Source: Candidatus Manganitrophus morganii (GTDB lineage Bacteria > Nitrospirota > Nitrospiria > SBBL01 > Manganitrophaceae). From it: a DNA stretch of 64,000 bases. A program made the translations under genes and the position numbers. Of this stretch, positions 1 to 8,245 are shown piece after piece. Below the pieces are notes generated by a model. The model saw only the letters and a list, made by a program, of their open reading frames with translations. It was not told the DNA's origin and made no database searches. The first letter of the stretch is position 1, and each line of letters starts with the position of its first letter. The DNA lies in the NCBI GenBank assembly GCA_021651055.1, contig JAJHOH010000001.1, positions 3,472,001 to 3,536,000 on the forward strand, read 5' to 3'.

Positions 1-747
1 GTGATGGCCAACGTGGCGGAGCGGGATTTAGGAGCGGTGATCGAAGAGATCCAGAAGAAGGTCGCCTCGCAGGTGTCCTTTCCGCCAGGATTCTTCATCA
101 CCTACGGCGGACAGTTCGAAAGCCAGCAGGCGGCCACCCGGATGATCGGCCTTCTCGGCCTCTTCTCCGTCGCGGCGATGTTTCTGGTCCTCTACACCCA
201 TTTCAAATCGGCCCGGATCGTCCTTCAGATCCTGATCAACATCCCGCTCGCCTTCATCGGCGGGATGGTTGCCACCTTTTTGACCGGCAGGGTCCTGTCG
301 GTCGCCTCGCTGGTCGGATTCATCGCCTGCATCGGGATCGTCAATCGGAACACGATCATGATGATCTCGCATTACATCCATTTGATCAAAGAAGAAGGAG
401 AGCGATTTGATGAGAAGATGATTGTGCGGGGATCTCTGGAGCGGCTGGTCCCGGTGCTGATGACCGCGCTGACGGCCGGCCTGGCTCTGGTTCCCCTCGT
501 CCTGGCCAAGGGGGAGCCGGGCAAAGAGATCCTCTATCCGGTGGCCACTGTCATCCTGGGGGGGATCATCGTTTCCACCCTTCTCGATATGGCCCTCACC
601 CCGGCGGTCTTCTACAAATTCGGCGGTCCTGCGGTAGAGAAGTTTTTGAAGGAAGAAGGGAAAAAATTAGACACAGTGGAGGAGCGGAATGGCCATGAAG
701 AGATCATGACCCTTTCCCCTCTGGAAGAAAAAGGAGGAAAGGTATGA
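1..747 (+). CDS. CzcA/CusA-type RND efflux pump, C-terminal fragment
   Basis: This is the last quarter of a heavy-metal RND inner-membrane transporter; the gene enters from the left edge in frame 1 and no start is visible. About 248 residues remain. They include the end of the second periplasmic domain (PPGFFITYGGQFESQQ) and the last block of membrane helices with the family signatures NRNTIMMISH and PVLMTALTAGLAL. Known members (about 1,040 residues) form trimers that expel divalent or monovalent metal ions through a TolC-type channel using the proton gradient. Its stop overlaps the start of the next gene (ATGA), so the two are co-transcribed. The substrate cannot be told from this part. It differs clearly from the complete CusA-like pump on the minus strand further right. 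Confidence 0.9.
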   Translation: MMANVAERDLGAVIEEIQKKVASQVSFPPGFFITYGGQFESQQAATRMIGLLGLFSVAAMFLVLYTHFKSARIVLQILINIPLAFIGGMVATFLTGRVLSVASLVGFIACIGIVNRNTIMMISHYIHLIKEEGERFDEKMIVRGSLERLVPVLMTALTAGLALVPLVLAKGEPGKEILYPVATVILGGIIVSTLLDMALTPAVFYKFGGPAVEKFLKEEGKKLDTVEERNGHEEIMTLSPLEEKGGKV

Positions 748-1193
748 ATAAGCTTTTTACGATCGGTTTTGGAGTGTGGGTGGTCTTAGGGTTGGCAATA
801 TCACTTTCTTGGGCCGATGCGGGGCATTCCGGCCCGGAGAAGGAAGCCCCGATGAAAAAAGAGGAACACGCCCATCGGGGACCTCATGGCGGAGAGACGG
901 TTCATAGCGGCGGGTATGAAGTAGAGTTGGCTGTTCGGGGAAGGGATGGCATTCTGGTCTGCCTGGCGGACAAAGATCTTAAACCAGTCGCTTTTCAGCA
1001 AAAAGAAGGAAAGGTTTTGTTGCAACTTTCAGACAAGATCAAGAAAGACGTTCCGTTACAACCGAGTAAAGAATCCTCATGTCTGGAAGGAGCCGTCGAC
1101 CTGAAGGGAATCAGTCGTTTCAAAGCGATCGTCAGTTTGGTCCTGGATGGAAAAAGACAAAACCTGAGATTTCAGTCCGCCGTAGCGCAGTGA
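744..1193 (+). CDS. Small periplasmic PHGG protein downstream of RND pump
   Basis: A 149-residue exported protein with a signal peptide (residues 1-24, ending SWADA). A His/Lys-rich stretch follows, containing HAHRGPHGGETVHSGGYEVEL, and then a small beta-rich domain with a conserved CLEG near the end. The start is fixed by AAGGAGGAAAGG and the 4-bp overlap with the pump. Small proteins with a PHGG motif are common in czc-type operons, where periplasmic metal binding or delivery to the pump is supposed but not established. A diverged paralogue lies at 2030-2488, sharing PHGG, the YxVEL strand and the CLEG segment. Exported protein linked to metal efflux: well supported. Biochemical role: unknown. 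Confidence 0.75.
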   Translation: MNKLFTIGFGVWVVLGLAISLSWADAGHSGPEKEAPMKKEEHAHRGPHGGETVHSGGYEVELAVRGRDGILVCLADKDLKPVAFQQKEGKVLLQLSDKIKKDVPLQPSKESSCLEGAVDLKGISRFKAIVSLVLDGKRQNLRFQSAVAQ

Positions 1194-1380
1194 ACAAGTG
1201 GAGGGGCTGAAAGGCGACAGATCTAAGAGAGGGGTCGGCGCAGAAGCTGCCCCCCTCCCATTTGCCATCCAAACCGCTGGAGAGCAGAGACGATCTTAGG
1301 ACAGTCCGGTGAAAGAAAGTTTTACCTCCGGCTATATAGGACCGGAAGAAAAACCATTTCACAGTATAAGGGGACAACGA

Positions 1381-1866
1381 ATGAAACAGATACTGATTGT
1401 CGATGATGATGTCACAGTATTAAGAAGAACGGAAGAGCTCGTAAGCTCATTGGTTGAAGACAAAGGCGCTGTTGAAATCCTTACTGCATCTTTAGGGGTG
1501 GAAGCTTTGGGGATAATGAGCTACTCTCGTATTGATTTGCTGATTACAGACTATTCGATGCCCGTTTTGGATGGGCTTGAACTCATCGCTCAACTTCACG
1601 ATCGGCTTGAGATGAGAAAAGTATTGCTGACTTTCAGTCTGCCTGGAATTCGTGATCGTATGAGAATTGCCGAGGTAGGCGTTGATGAGATCTTTCTCAA
1701 ACCTGTAGACGAATTTCGCCTCAAGAAGGTATTGCATAGATGTTTATGGACGAGCAGAACCATCAATGAAAGGGGTGTCAGTAACTCCGAGAACAGCAGG
1801 AAAAACAGAATCCGACGACGTACCAAATCGGAAAATTGTGCTTATAAACGCATAACTACAACCTAA
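1381..1866 (+). CDS. Single-domain response regulator (receiver)
   Basis: A 161-residue protein consisting of a CheY-like receiver domain (residues 1-125) and a short basic tail rich in Arg, Lys and Asn. The acidic pocket D8/D9/D10, phospho-acceptor D57 (LLITDYSMP), T84 and K107 (FLKP) are all present, so phosphorylation is plausible. An in-frame start at 1309 lies further up, but ATG 1381 begins exactly at the first beta strand (MKQILIVDDD) and is the likelier start. There is no output domain and no kinase next to it. It could relay a phosphate or act by protein contact. Nothing in the neighbourhood identifies its partner. Confidence 0.8.
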   Translation: MKQILIVDDDVTVLRRTEELVSSLVEDKGAVEILTASLGVEALGIMSYSRIDLLITDYSMPVLDGLELIAQLHDRLEMRKVLLTFSLPGIRDRMRIAEVGVDEIFLKPVDEFRLKKVLHRCLWTSRTINERGVSNSENSRKNRIRRRTKSENCAYKRITTT

Positions 1867-1988
1867 ATGTCAACGCTTCCCGAATGAATCCTGACAAGAA
1901 GGCGGACGAAGTCGTGCCGAGGAAAATAGAAAAATAGAGAAGTGGAATGGATATTTAAAGAAAGCCTTTCATAGGGGGCGAAGAGGGT

Positions 1989-2005
1989 AGCCGTGCCTCA
2001 CGGCT
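1989..2005. other. 7-bp hairpin upstream of the 2030 gene
   Basis: AGCCGTG-CCT-CACGGCT forms a perfect 7-bp stem with a 3-base loop. It is 25 bp before the next start codon and has no T-run. It could be an mRNA leader structure; the function is unknown. Confidence 0.3.
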
Positions 2006-2029
2006 GGCTGCTAGGAAGAGAGAATAGAC

Positions 2030-2488
2030 ATGAGCGGGAAAAATAATGCTCAGAGAGTAATCAACGTTTTAGGAAAGGTACTTCTTATTGGAGTCACTTT
2101 TTCAACATTTTCTTCGTGGATTTACGCCGATGAAGGGAAGGGGCAGGGCCACACTGCTCCTCACGGCGGTATTGTCTCGCAGGCGGGTAAATATGATGTG
2201 GAGCTCCTGGTCAAAGATAAAGAGGTAATCCTGATTTGTCCGACGCTGAAAGGAAAGCCGGTACCGGTGGTCGATAAGGAGGCCAAACTTTTTGTTCAGC
2301 TTCCAGACAACAGGAATCAGTCGGTTCCCCTCACCCCGATCATTTTTGAGAATGCCCCCTGTTTAGAGGGGAGGGTTCATCTGATGGGAGTGGATTCATT
2401 TCAAGCAAGCGTTAGCTTGAAGATTGATGGGGAGCGCCGCACGGCTGAGTTTTCTTACACCCAAAAACCGCATCTTGACACGCGGTAG
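2030..2488 (+). CDS. Small periplasmic PHGG protein, second copy
   Basis: A 152-residue exported protein: hydrophobic signal segment (about residues 14-34, ending IYADEG), then GHTAPHGGIVSQAGKYDVEL and a beta-rich domain ending ASVSLKIDGERR. It is a paralogue of the 744-1193 protein; PHGG, the YxVEL strand, ILICPTLKGKPVPV and CLEGRVHL line up with it. The two are clearly diverged, so the duplication is old. No strong Shine-Dalgarno is seen; GGAAGAGAG lies about 10 bases before the ATG. The gene is followed closely by a His-rich protein gene and probably shares its transcript. Metal binding by the His residues is a guess from composition and context. Confidence 0.7.
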   Translation: MSGKNNAQRVINVLGKVLLIGVTFSTFSSWIYADEGKGQGHTAPHGGIVSQAGKYDVELLVKDKEVILICPTLKGKPVPVVDKEAKLFVQLPDNRNQSVPLTPIIFENAPCLEGRVHLMGVDSFQASVSLKIDGERRTAEFSYTQKPHLDTR

Positions 2489-2523
2489 ATCAAAAATCTA
2501 GACTTAATCATTGAGGAATAGAG

Positions 2524-2910
2524 ATGATGCTCTTCCGAAAATATTCGACCCCTGTTTTTCTGCTCCTCTGGTTTTGGATTTGGGGGATCTGCCCCTGGGA
2601 TAGCTCCTCGGCGGTCGCCCAGCCCCTGGAGGCAGCCCACGCCCAACATGGCCATCGGTCTGCCGACGATACACACCATGCTTCCAAAGGAACCGAGCAT
2701 TCCTGTTCCGGATCGATCTCCTATAGTAGCAAGTTGCAAAAAGATCGACCTTATGAGCAGGTTGTTTTGATTCAACACATCTTCCCTTCCACAGATCCTG
2801 CCGACTGGCAGCGCCGATCCAATGGTTACCAACAACCACTCTTTGAAAGAAGTACCCTTCCAAAATTGCTGACCGAATATTATCAGCTCTACGCCGTTTA
2901 CCGAATTTAA
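2524..2910 (+). CDS. His-rich exported small protein, copy 1 of 3
   Basis: A 128-residue protein with an N-terminal hydrophobic segment (PVFLLLWFWIWGICPW) and a His-rich centre (AAHAQHGHRSADDTHHASKG, then TEHSCSGSI). A variable middle and a conserved tail, ERSTLPKLLTEYYQLYAVYRI, follow. Two further copies lie at 6546 and 9151. All three keep the same hydrophobic head, the DDTHHASKGTEHSCSG block and the YRI carboxyl end, while the part between changes freely. The start follows GAGGAATAGAG. I do not recognise the family. The His cluster and single Cys, next to copper genes, suggest Cu binding at the periplasmic face; this is inference. Confidence 0.7.
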   Translation: MMLFRKYSTPVFLLLWFWIWGICPWDSSSAVAQPLEAAHAQHGHRSADDTHHASKGTEHSCSGSISYSSKLQKDRPYEQVVLIQHIFPSTDPADWQRRSNGYQQPLFERSTLPKLLTEYYQLYAVYRI

Positions 2911-2991
2911 TACTCCTCACAAAAGATTTCTTTTCTAAAAAATCCTTAGTCAATGAGATCCGTCCGTCTTTTCTCCCATAAGGAGGAGCAG

Positions 2992-3465
2992 ATGTTTTAT
3001 CTCTTATCGCTCATCTTATCGATTTTAGGTGGGACTACGCTTGCTCTCGGGCAGGCCGAATATCGAAACCTCGACCTGCGTCGACCGATTACGATTGAAG
3101 CCACCCGCCCGATTGAATTACAACTGTTGGAGTCTCATGCAGGAAACTCGTCATATCGCCTCAAAAATGCAGGTGGGTGGAAGCCGGTCATGCAAGAAAG
3201 CGATGCCACTTCGGTCTGCTTTCAGGAAATGCAAATGGGTAACCGGCCGGAAAGAGAAAGATGGCTTAACCGATATAAAAACTCCTCGTTTTGTCGGGCT
3301 AAGTTAGTTCAAGGGAGAGTGTTTCCCAAACAGATATCTAGGTCATTAGCCACTGCAATCTTGCTGCTCTTCCTGGTTGGAACGATGGGTACAGCGGCCC
3401 TCCTCTCCGCAGAAAGAATGGAACCTCTTAAGCCATGGATCGGAGCGGTGGTAAGAACAGCTTAA
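2992..3465 (+). pseudogene. Degraded copy of the outer-membrane barrel gene at 9669
   Basis: The first about 43 residues match the start of the intact barrel protein at 9669: signal peptide, then QAEYRNLDLRRPITIE against QADYRNLDPGRPIAIE, then PIEL against PIEF. Beyond that the similarity fades within a few dozen residues, and the reading frame continues as unrelated sequence ending in a membrane-like stretch (ATAILLLFLVGTMGTAALL). The start ATG 2992 has a strong AAGGAGGAG. At about 157 residues it is too short for a barrel (the intact copy has 261). It is best read as a truncated or rearranged remnant that could still make an exported peptide. Confidence 0.6.
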
Positions 3466-3582
3466 AAGAGAAATCGCATATAACGAGGAAGGCAATTGAT
3501 CCTAAAGATGTTCATGAAACCCAGAAATTGCTCCTTTAAAACAGAGAGAAGGGGCAGCCGACTAAGATAAGGAGGTAACTTT

Positions 3583-3972
3583 ATGAAAGGCCTGTCTGTA
3601 CTATTTGTCTCTTTGATATTGATTTGGGTTTTCGCGGAATCAGGATTTTCGCAAAACGCCCTGGTTTCCGGAAATCAGATTGACCGGGAAATATCTTCAG
3701 TTCAGATCTTTTCAAATCCAAACGATGTGCCGAGTCTAGTAGAGGATCCAGGAAGCATCACTGGGAAGGTCATAGAAATCGGGCCTGGCGGGCAAATTAT
3801 CGAAGTGGAGACAAAAAACGGGATAAGGCGTTCCTATCGTATCGATTCCGGTATTCGATTTGAGCACCTCCAGAAGAGGCTGAAGGAGTTCAAGAAGGGA
3901 GATACGGTTAGGTTCAGATTGGCCACACGGGGTGTTACCGAAGTGATCACTGAGATTGAAAAGATAGAATAA
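3583..3972 (+). CDS. Small exported protein, copy 1 of 2
   Basis: A 129-residue protein with a cleavable signal peptide (ending SGFSQ, about residue 24), a disordered stretch to about residue 55, and a compact beta-rich domain: GSITGKVIEIGPGGQIIEVE, then IRRSYRIDSGIRFEHLQKRL and a closing KKGDTVRFRLA strand. The pattern suggests a small OB-like barrel, but that is only read from hydrophobicity. The start follows AAGGAGGTAACTTT. The gene at 6056 is a close copy with the same domain order. I do not recognise the family and cannot name a function; export to the periplasm is the only firm point. Confidence 0.7.
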   Translation: MKGLSVLFVSLILIWVFAESGFSQNALVSGNQIDREISSVQIFSNPNDVPSLVEDPGSITGKVIEIGPGGQIIEVETKNGIRRSYRIDSGIRFEHLQKRLKEFKKGDTVRFRLATRGVTEVITEIEKIE

Positions 3973-4157
3973 TTCCTTCCGAGCAGGCCATCACGATCTG
4001 CGCCTCACAGGCCGATTCTTCAAACGATCACTGAATCGACAATGAGAGCAGAGCAAGCGCTTTTCGGATCTTTTCGAAAACGAGGGAGAAAGGTTCTGAT
4101 GTTTGAATCAATAAGTAAAGAGGACTTTGGATAAAAACTCAAAAAGGGAGGATACCG

Positions 4158-5105
4158 ATGCGATCCCGAGATTCGAAGAAGGGGCAGTTGTGGGGGATTG
4201 TTTTGGCGGCTGGAGAAGGAAGCAGAATGAGGCAATTTATCCGTTATTGGTGTGGGCGGCATTCTCCAAAGCAATATATCGCGTTTAAGGGTCGAAGATC
4301 GATGTTACAACACACGTTGCACCGAGTGGAGAAATTGATTCCCCCGGAAAGAACGCTGATTGTGGTCAATCCAAGACATGATCGGGAGATCAAAGCGCAG
4401 CTCTCCGGTAGACCTCAAAATACATTGATCTTTCAGCCTTATAATCGGGAAACCGCACCCGGCGTTTTATTGCCTCTGATCTATATTCTTAAATCCGACC
4501 CAGAGGCCCGGGTTGCGATCTTTCCCTCCGATCATTTCATATGGGAAGAAGATCAGTTCATGGGATACGTGGAGCTGGCGCATAAGGTGGTCCAGCGCCT
4601 TCCCGGCGAAATTGTCTTGCTGGGCGTTCAACCTGAAGGTCCGGAAATAGAATATGGATGGATTGAGCCGACCGAGCCGATCCAGGAAGAATTCGGTCCG
4701 GACGTGCGACGGGTCGGACGATTCCTGGAAAAACCAGATACGGAATCGGCTCTTCAGTTTTTTATGAAAGGATATCTCTGGAATACCTTTGTCATCGTGA
4801 CAAAAGCAAAAACCCTGATAGAGGCCGCTGAGAAACACCTTCCCCATATTTGGAGCCGCTTTGAAAGGATGCTCGCGGCAATCGGCACCGACCGCGAATT
4901 GTCCATCATTGAAAGGGAGTATCGTGATATGGAAGCGGTCACGCTTACCCATGGCATTTTCGAGAAAAACTTGACAAACATTGCCGTAGTGCAGGTTCGA
5001 GATGTCCTCTGGAGCGATTGGGGATCTGGTGATCGGGTCTTCGCGACCTTAGAGAGAATAGGCAACCGCCGTCGCACCGTAAAGGAGGTACACCATGAAG
5101 AATAA
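4158..5105 (+). CDS. Mannose-1-phosphate guanylyltransferase-like nucleotidyltransferase
   Basis: A 315-residue sugar-phosphate nucleotidyltransferase. The nucleotide-binding loop is VLAAGEGSRM near residue 17, followed by HSPKQY, the sugar/NTP segment FQPYNRETAPGVLLPL, the metal-binding IFPSDH, and LEKPD with GYLWNTFV near residues 195-215. These match the GDP-mannose pyrophosphorylase group, which makes GDP-mannose from mannose-1-phosphate and GTP for surface polysaccharide. The C-terminal isomerase domain of bifunctional forms is absent. ATG 4158 follows AAGGGAGGATACCG. It overlaps the next gene by 11 bases. A broken copy of its last third is found near 14.0-14.35 kb. The enzyme family is clear; the exact sugar is less certain. 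Confidence 0.85.
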   Translation: MRSRDSKKGQLWGIVLAAGEGSRMRQFIRYWCGRHSPKQYIAFKGRRSMLQHTLHRVEKLIPPERTLIVVNPRHDREIKAQLSGRPQNTLIFQPYNRETAPGVLLPLIYILKSDPEARVAIFPSDHFIWEEDQFMGYVELAHKVVQRLPGEIVLLGVQPEGPEIEYGWIEPTEPIQEEFGPDVRRVGRFLEKPDTESALQFFMKGYLWNTFVIVTKAKTLIEAAEKHLPHIWSRFERMLAAIGTDRELSIIEREYRDMEAVTLTHGIFEKNLTNIAVVQVRDVLWSDWGSGDRVFATLERIGNRRRTVKEVHHEE

Positions 5106-5904
5106 GATATTCACTGTGATGACAATCGCATCGATCCTGATTCTGGCCGGGTGCGGTACGACCGTTCGGCCGGGGCAGATGGGCCTCAAGTGGCAGCCCC
5201 TCACAAAGGGGCTGAGCAAAGAGCCGGTCAGGGAAGGTTTCTATTCCCACGCTTTTTGGAATGACGTTTTTGTCTACTCAATCCAGTGGCAGAGCTTCAC
5301 CGAGAAAGTCGATGTGCTGACCAAAGATGACCTGCATATCACTGTGGAGGCGGTGGCAAAGGCCCGGCTTCTTCCGAAGGAGCTCTACCAGCTTCAGTTG
5401 GAGGTCGGTCCCGATTTTTACAACACGGTACTAAAGCCGGAATTTCTGACCACGGTCAGGAGCGCACTTGCCGACTACATGATGGTGGAAATTCCGGAGA
5501 AGAGTCCCGAGATCGAAGCGAAGGTTCTAGCAGATTTGAGAAGGCGGATCGAGGGAAAGCATCTGGAGGTGAACAACGTCGCCATCAGTCATATCGACTT
5601 TCCCGAGGGGGTCCTTCGGGCGATTGAAACCAAACAGGCCAAGGAGCAAGAGAAAATTCAGAAGGTATTTGAGTTGGATATCGCCCGTCAGGATGCAGAG
5701 ATTGCTCGGGAGAAGGCCAAGGGCGAAGCGGACGCCACCAAAATTCGTGCCTCCGGTCAGGCCGAAGCCCAACGGATTATCGACCAGACCCTGACCTCCC
5801 GGTTTTTACAGTTTAAGGCCTTTGATAATCCGAACGCGAAGATTATCTTTGTCCCAATCGACAAACAGGGACTTCCGGTGGTGATCGCCCCCGAGGGAGA
5901 ATAG
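5095..5904 (+). CDS. SPFH/prohibitin-type lipoprotein
   Basis: A 269-residue protein with a lipoprotein signal (LILAGCGTT; Cys19 would be lipidated). An SPFH/band-7 domain follows (about residues 40-190), then a helical EQEKIQKVFELDIARQDAEI and an Ala/Glu-rich KAKGEADATKIRASGQAEA coiled coil typical of prohibitins. Most prohibitins are held by a transmembrane helix; a lipid anchor is less usual. Such proteins form large rings that organise membranes and often guard proteases. It starts inside the end of the nucleotidyltransferase gene (11-bp overlap, TAAAGGAGGTACACC before ATG), so the two are translationally linked. The family is confident; the role here is unknown. Confidence 0.85.
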   Translation: MKNKIFTVMTIASILILAGCGTTVRPGQMGLKWQPLTKGLSKEPVREGFYSHAFWNDVFVYSIQWQSFTEKVDVLTKDDLHITVEAVAKARLLPKELYQLQLEVGPDFYNTVLKPEFLTTVRSALADYMMVEIPEKSPEIEAKVLADLRRRIEGKHLEVNNVAISHIDFPEGVLRAIETKQAKEQEKIQKVFELDIARQDAEIAREKAKGEADATKIRASGQAEAQRIIDQTLTSRFLQFKAFDNPNAKIIFVPIDKQGLPVVIAPEGE

Positions 5905-6055
5905 ATCTGTCTGGAAAGAGAATAATTTCCTGGAAGATACAAAATCATCTGGTCAGGTCCATTGAGAAGGTAAGATACGACTAAGATAAACACAACGAGA
6001 TGTTTCTCTTAGGAGAGGGAAAAGGCATGTTTAATCAAGAAAGGAGGTGATTTTT

Positions 6056-6442
6056 ATGAAAGGTATTTTCGTGTTTGTTCCTTTGGTTTTGATTTGGGTT
6101 CTAGTGGGATCGGGATTTTCACAAACCGCGCCGGTTTCAGGAAAGCAGGTTGATCAGAAAATATCCCCCGATCAGAGCCTTCCAAGTCCAAATGAAGTGC
6201 CGGGTCTGGGAATAGAGCGGGGATCCCTCTCGGGGAAGGTCACCGAGATCGGTCCCGGAAAACAAAGTATCGAAGTGGAGACAGGTAGTGGCAAGAGGCG
6301 TTCCTATCCTATCGATCCCGGCATTCGATTCGAGCGCCTGCAGAAGACGCTGAGGGATCTTAAGAAAGGAGAGATGGTTAAGCTTGAATTGGCGATACTG
6401 GGCGGCACCGAAGTGATCACCGATATAGAGAAGATCGGGTGA
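6056..6442 (+). CDS. Small exported protein, copy 2 of 2
   Basis: A 128-residue paralogue of the 3583-3972 protein: signal peptide ending GSGFSQ, a linker, then GSLSGKVTEIGPGKQSIEVE, a YPIDPGIRFERLQKTL segment and a KKGEMVKLELA strand. The upstream in-frame GTG at 6047 is part of the Shine-Dalgarno AAGGAGGTGA, so ATG 6056 is the real start. Copies 1 and 2 have identical layout and very similar start regions (MKGIF / MKGLS), which points to duplication of the whole gene. A long perfect inverted repeat follows directly at 6446-6493. The function is unknown. Confidence 0.7.
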   Translation: MKGIFVFVPLVLIWVLVGSGFSQTAPVSGKQVDQKISPDQSLPSPNEVPGLGIERGSLSGKVTEIGPGKQSIEVETGSGKRRSYPIDPGIRFERLQKTLRDLKKGEMVKLELAILGGTEVITDIEKIG

Positions 6443-6445
6443 TTC

Positions 6446-6493
6446 CTTTTGGTGGACTTCACTCTTTCCAATTACGGGTCGGTCCACCAAAAG
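6446..6493. terminator. 12-bp perfect inverted repeat after the 6056 gene
   Basis: CTTTTGGTGGAC (6446-6457) and GTCCACCAAAAG (6482-6493) pair perfectly across a 24-base loop, starting 4 bases past the stop codon. No clear T-run follows (TTGTTG). It may be a terminator of the small-protein gene or an mRNA-stabilising stem. Confidence 0.4.
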
Positions 6494-6545
6494 TTGTTGA
6501 AACCTTCTCCCTCTCCTTAAGAGAGCACTGACCGGATAAAAAGAA

Positions 6546-6941
6546 ATGAGGATAACCTTCGCTCCGTCTCAAAAATATTCCATTCTCCTTTTCCTGATCG
6601 TTTGGTTCTGGGTTTGGGGAATCTGTCCGTGGAATAGTTCCGCTCCCGTGGCCCAGGCCATGGAAGCAGCCCAAGCCCAACACGGCCATCAAGAGATGGA
6701 TGATACCCATCATGCCTCCAAAGGGACAGAGCATTCCTGTTCAGGGTCGATCTTTTATGGTTTTAAATCACGAAACGATCGACCACAGGATCATGTTTCA
6801 ATTCAGCCTGTTTTTCTTTTGGCAGATCCGGTTGTGCCCATTGTTGAAATAGAATATTTTCTAACCCCCCTTCTTCAAAGAAGGACCCTTCCTAAATTGC
6901 TTGCCGAATATTATCAGCTCTACTCGGTTTACCGGATTTAA
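6546..6941 (+). CDS. His-rich exported small protein, copy 2 of 3
   Basis: A 131-residue member of the His-rich family. The hydrophobic head ILLFLIVWFWVWGICPW is followed by AAQAQHGHQEMDDTHHASKG, TEHSCSGSIFYG, a variable middle and the tail RRTLPKLLAEYYQLYSVYRI. The first residues (MRITFAPSQKY) match copy 3 (MTLPSQKY), which supports the ATG at 6546 although the ribosome site is weak. Copy 2 stands alone: no barrel gene follows, unlike the context of copies 1 and 3. Head, His block and tail are all kept, so it is probably functional. The role is not known; metal binding is inferred from composition. Confidence 0.68.
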   Translation: MRITFAPSQKYSILLFLIVWFWVWGICPWNSSAPVAQAMEAAQAQHGHQEMDDTHHASKGTEHSCSGSIFYGFKSRNDRPQDHVSIQPVFLLADPVVPIVEIEYFLTPLLQRRTLPKLLAEYYQLYSVYRI

Positions 6942-7131
6942 TTCTCCCCTCTGAAATCTAAAGAACAGCTGCGCGAAATCTCGAAAGGTTCAAGATAAAA
7001 GGACGGATCTTCTTATCCTGATTGCCTTGAGAATGCTCCTGGTTTGGAGAGAAGTTTTCGAATGGGTTATTTAAAGAAGGGCGCTTCTAAAGATCGGTAG
7101 AAAATAGATATTTAGAGAGGGAGGCAAGCTG

Positions 7132-8175
7132 ATGCGGTATCGTCCACTGGGAAAGACCGGGTATTCCGTCTCTGAAATCGGTTTTGGTGGCTGGGGGATC
7201 GGAGGGGATATCTGGAAAGGGGGGAACGATCAAGCGTCCCTGAGTGCGCTCCATCTTGCAATTGATCTAGGTCTCAATTTCATCGACACCGCCCTCTCCT
7301 ATGGAAATGGACATAGCGAGCGGCTGATCGGAAAGTTGGTTTCGCAGCGATCCGAGAGAATTTACGTTGCCACCAAGATTCCCCCCAAGAATTTGGAGTG
7401 GCCCGCGAGAAAGAGAGTCCGGCTGAAGGAGGTCTTCCCCAAGGATCATATCATCGCATGCACGGAGATGAGTCTAATGAACCTAGGGGTGGATCGGATC
7501 GATCTTCAGCATCTTCACGTCTGGGCGCCTAATTGGATCGACGAGATGGAGTGGCGTGAAACTCTTCAACAACTCAAGAGAGAAGGGAAGATCGCCCATT
7601 TCGGCATTTCGATCAATGACCATGAGCCGAACAGTGCTCTGGATGTTGTTGCGGCGGACCTGATCGATACCGTCCAAGTGATTTACAACATTTTCGATCC
7701 GAACGCGGCCTTTCCTCTGTTTCGTCTTTGCGAGGAAAAGAATGTCGGTATCATCGTCCGATCCCCTTTTGATGAAGGGGCGCTCACCGGCGCTATTACG
7801 CTGGAAACCCATTTCGAGCCCGGAGATTGGAGAGAAGCGTATTTTACACCAAAAAGGAGAAAAGAGATCGTAGCGCGTGTGAAACGCTTGAAGAGTTTGT
7901 TGGATGAAGCCGGGGCAAATGATGTTGGAGAGCTGGCTCTTCGTTATTGTCTTTCGCATCCAGCGGTTTCAACGGTCGTCCCCGGAATGAGAAAGACGGA
8001 GCATGTTTACCGCAATATTCTAGCTTCTAAGGGAGGAACCCTTTCGAGTGAGGTTCTGGAAAAAATGGCTCCACATGCCTGGCCAAAGAACTTCTACTCT
8101 TCCGGTACCCGAAATTATGTGACCCGAATGCTAAAGAAGTGCCTTTCTTACTTTAAGAGATCCACGGAAGACTAA
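7132..8175 (+). CDS. Aldo/keto reductase
   Basis: A 347-residue NADPH-dependent aldo/keto reductase. The opening RPLGKTGYSVSEIGFGGWGIGG is typical of the family. The catalytic tetrad is visible as Asp in NFIDTALSYG, Tyr in the same segment, Lys in VATKIPP and His in LQHLHVW. Near the C-terminus, VVPGMRK fits the cofactor-binding site. ATG 7132 follows GAGAGGGAGGCAAGC. The substrate is unknown; such enzymes reduce aldehydes, ketones or sugars. It stands between small secreted-protein genes and a methyltransferase, with about 70 bp to the latter. The His-rich gene upstream ends 190 bp before it, so it has room for its own promoter. Confidence 0.88.
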   Translation: MRYRPLGKTGYSVSEIGFGGWGIGGDIWKGGNDQASLSALHLAIDLGLNFIDTALSYGNGHSERLIGKLVSQRSERIYVATKIPPKNLEWPARKRVRLKEVFPKDHIIACTEMSLMNLGVDRIDLQHLHVWAPNWIDEMEWRETLQQLKREGKIAHFGISINDHEPNSALDVVAADLIDTVQVIYNIFDPNAAFPLFRLCEEKNVGIIVRSPFDEGALTGAITLETHFEPGDWREAYFTPKRRKEIVARVKRLKSLLDEAGANDVGELALRYCLSHPAVSTVVPGMRKTEHVYRNILASKGGTLSSEVLEKMAPHAWPKNFYSSGTRNYVTRMLKKCLSYFKRSTED

Positions 8176-8245
8176 AATGGCGTTTTTTTAAGAACCTGGA
8201 TAAAAAATTACCATGAATAGATTCTTCTAAAGGTAGGAGTGTTTC

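Noticed and set aside
2992-3465. An intact copper-transport barrel gene
   Set aside because: Only the first about 43 residues match the barrel; the rest is unrelated and too short.
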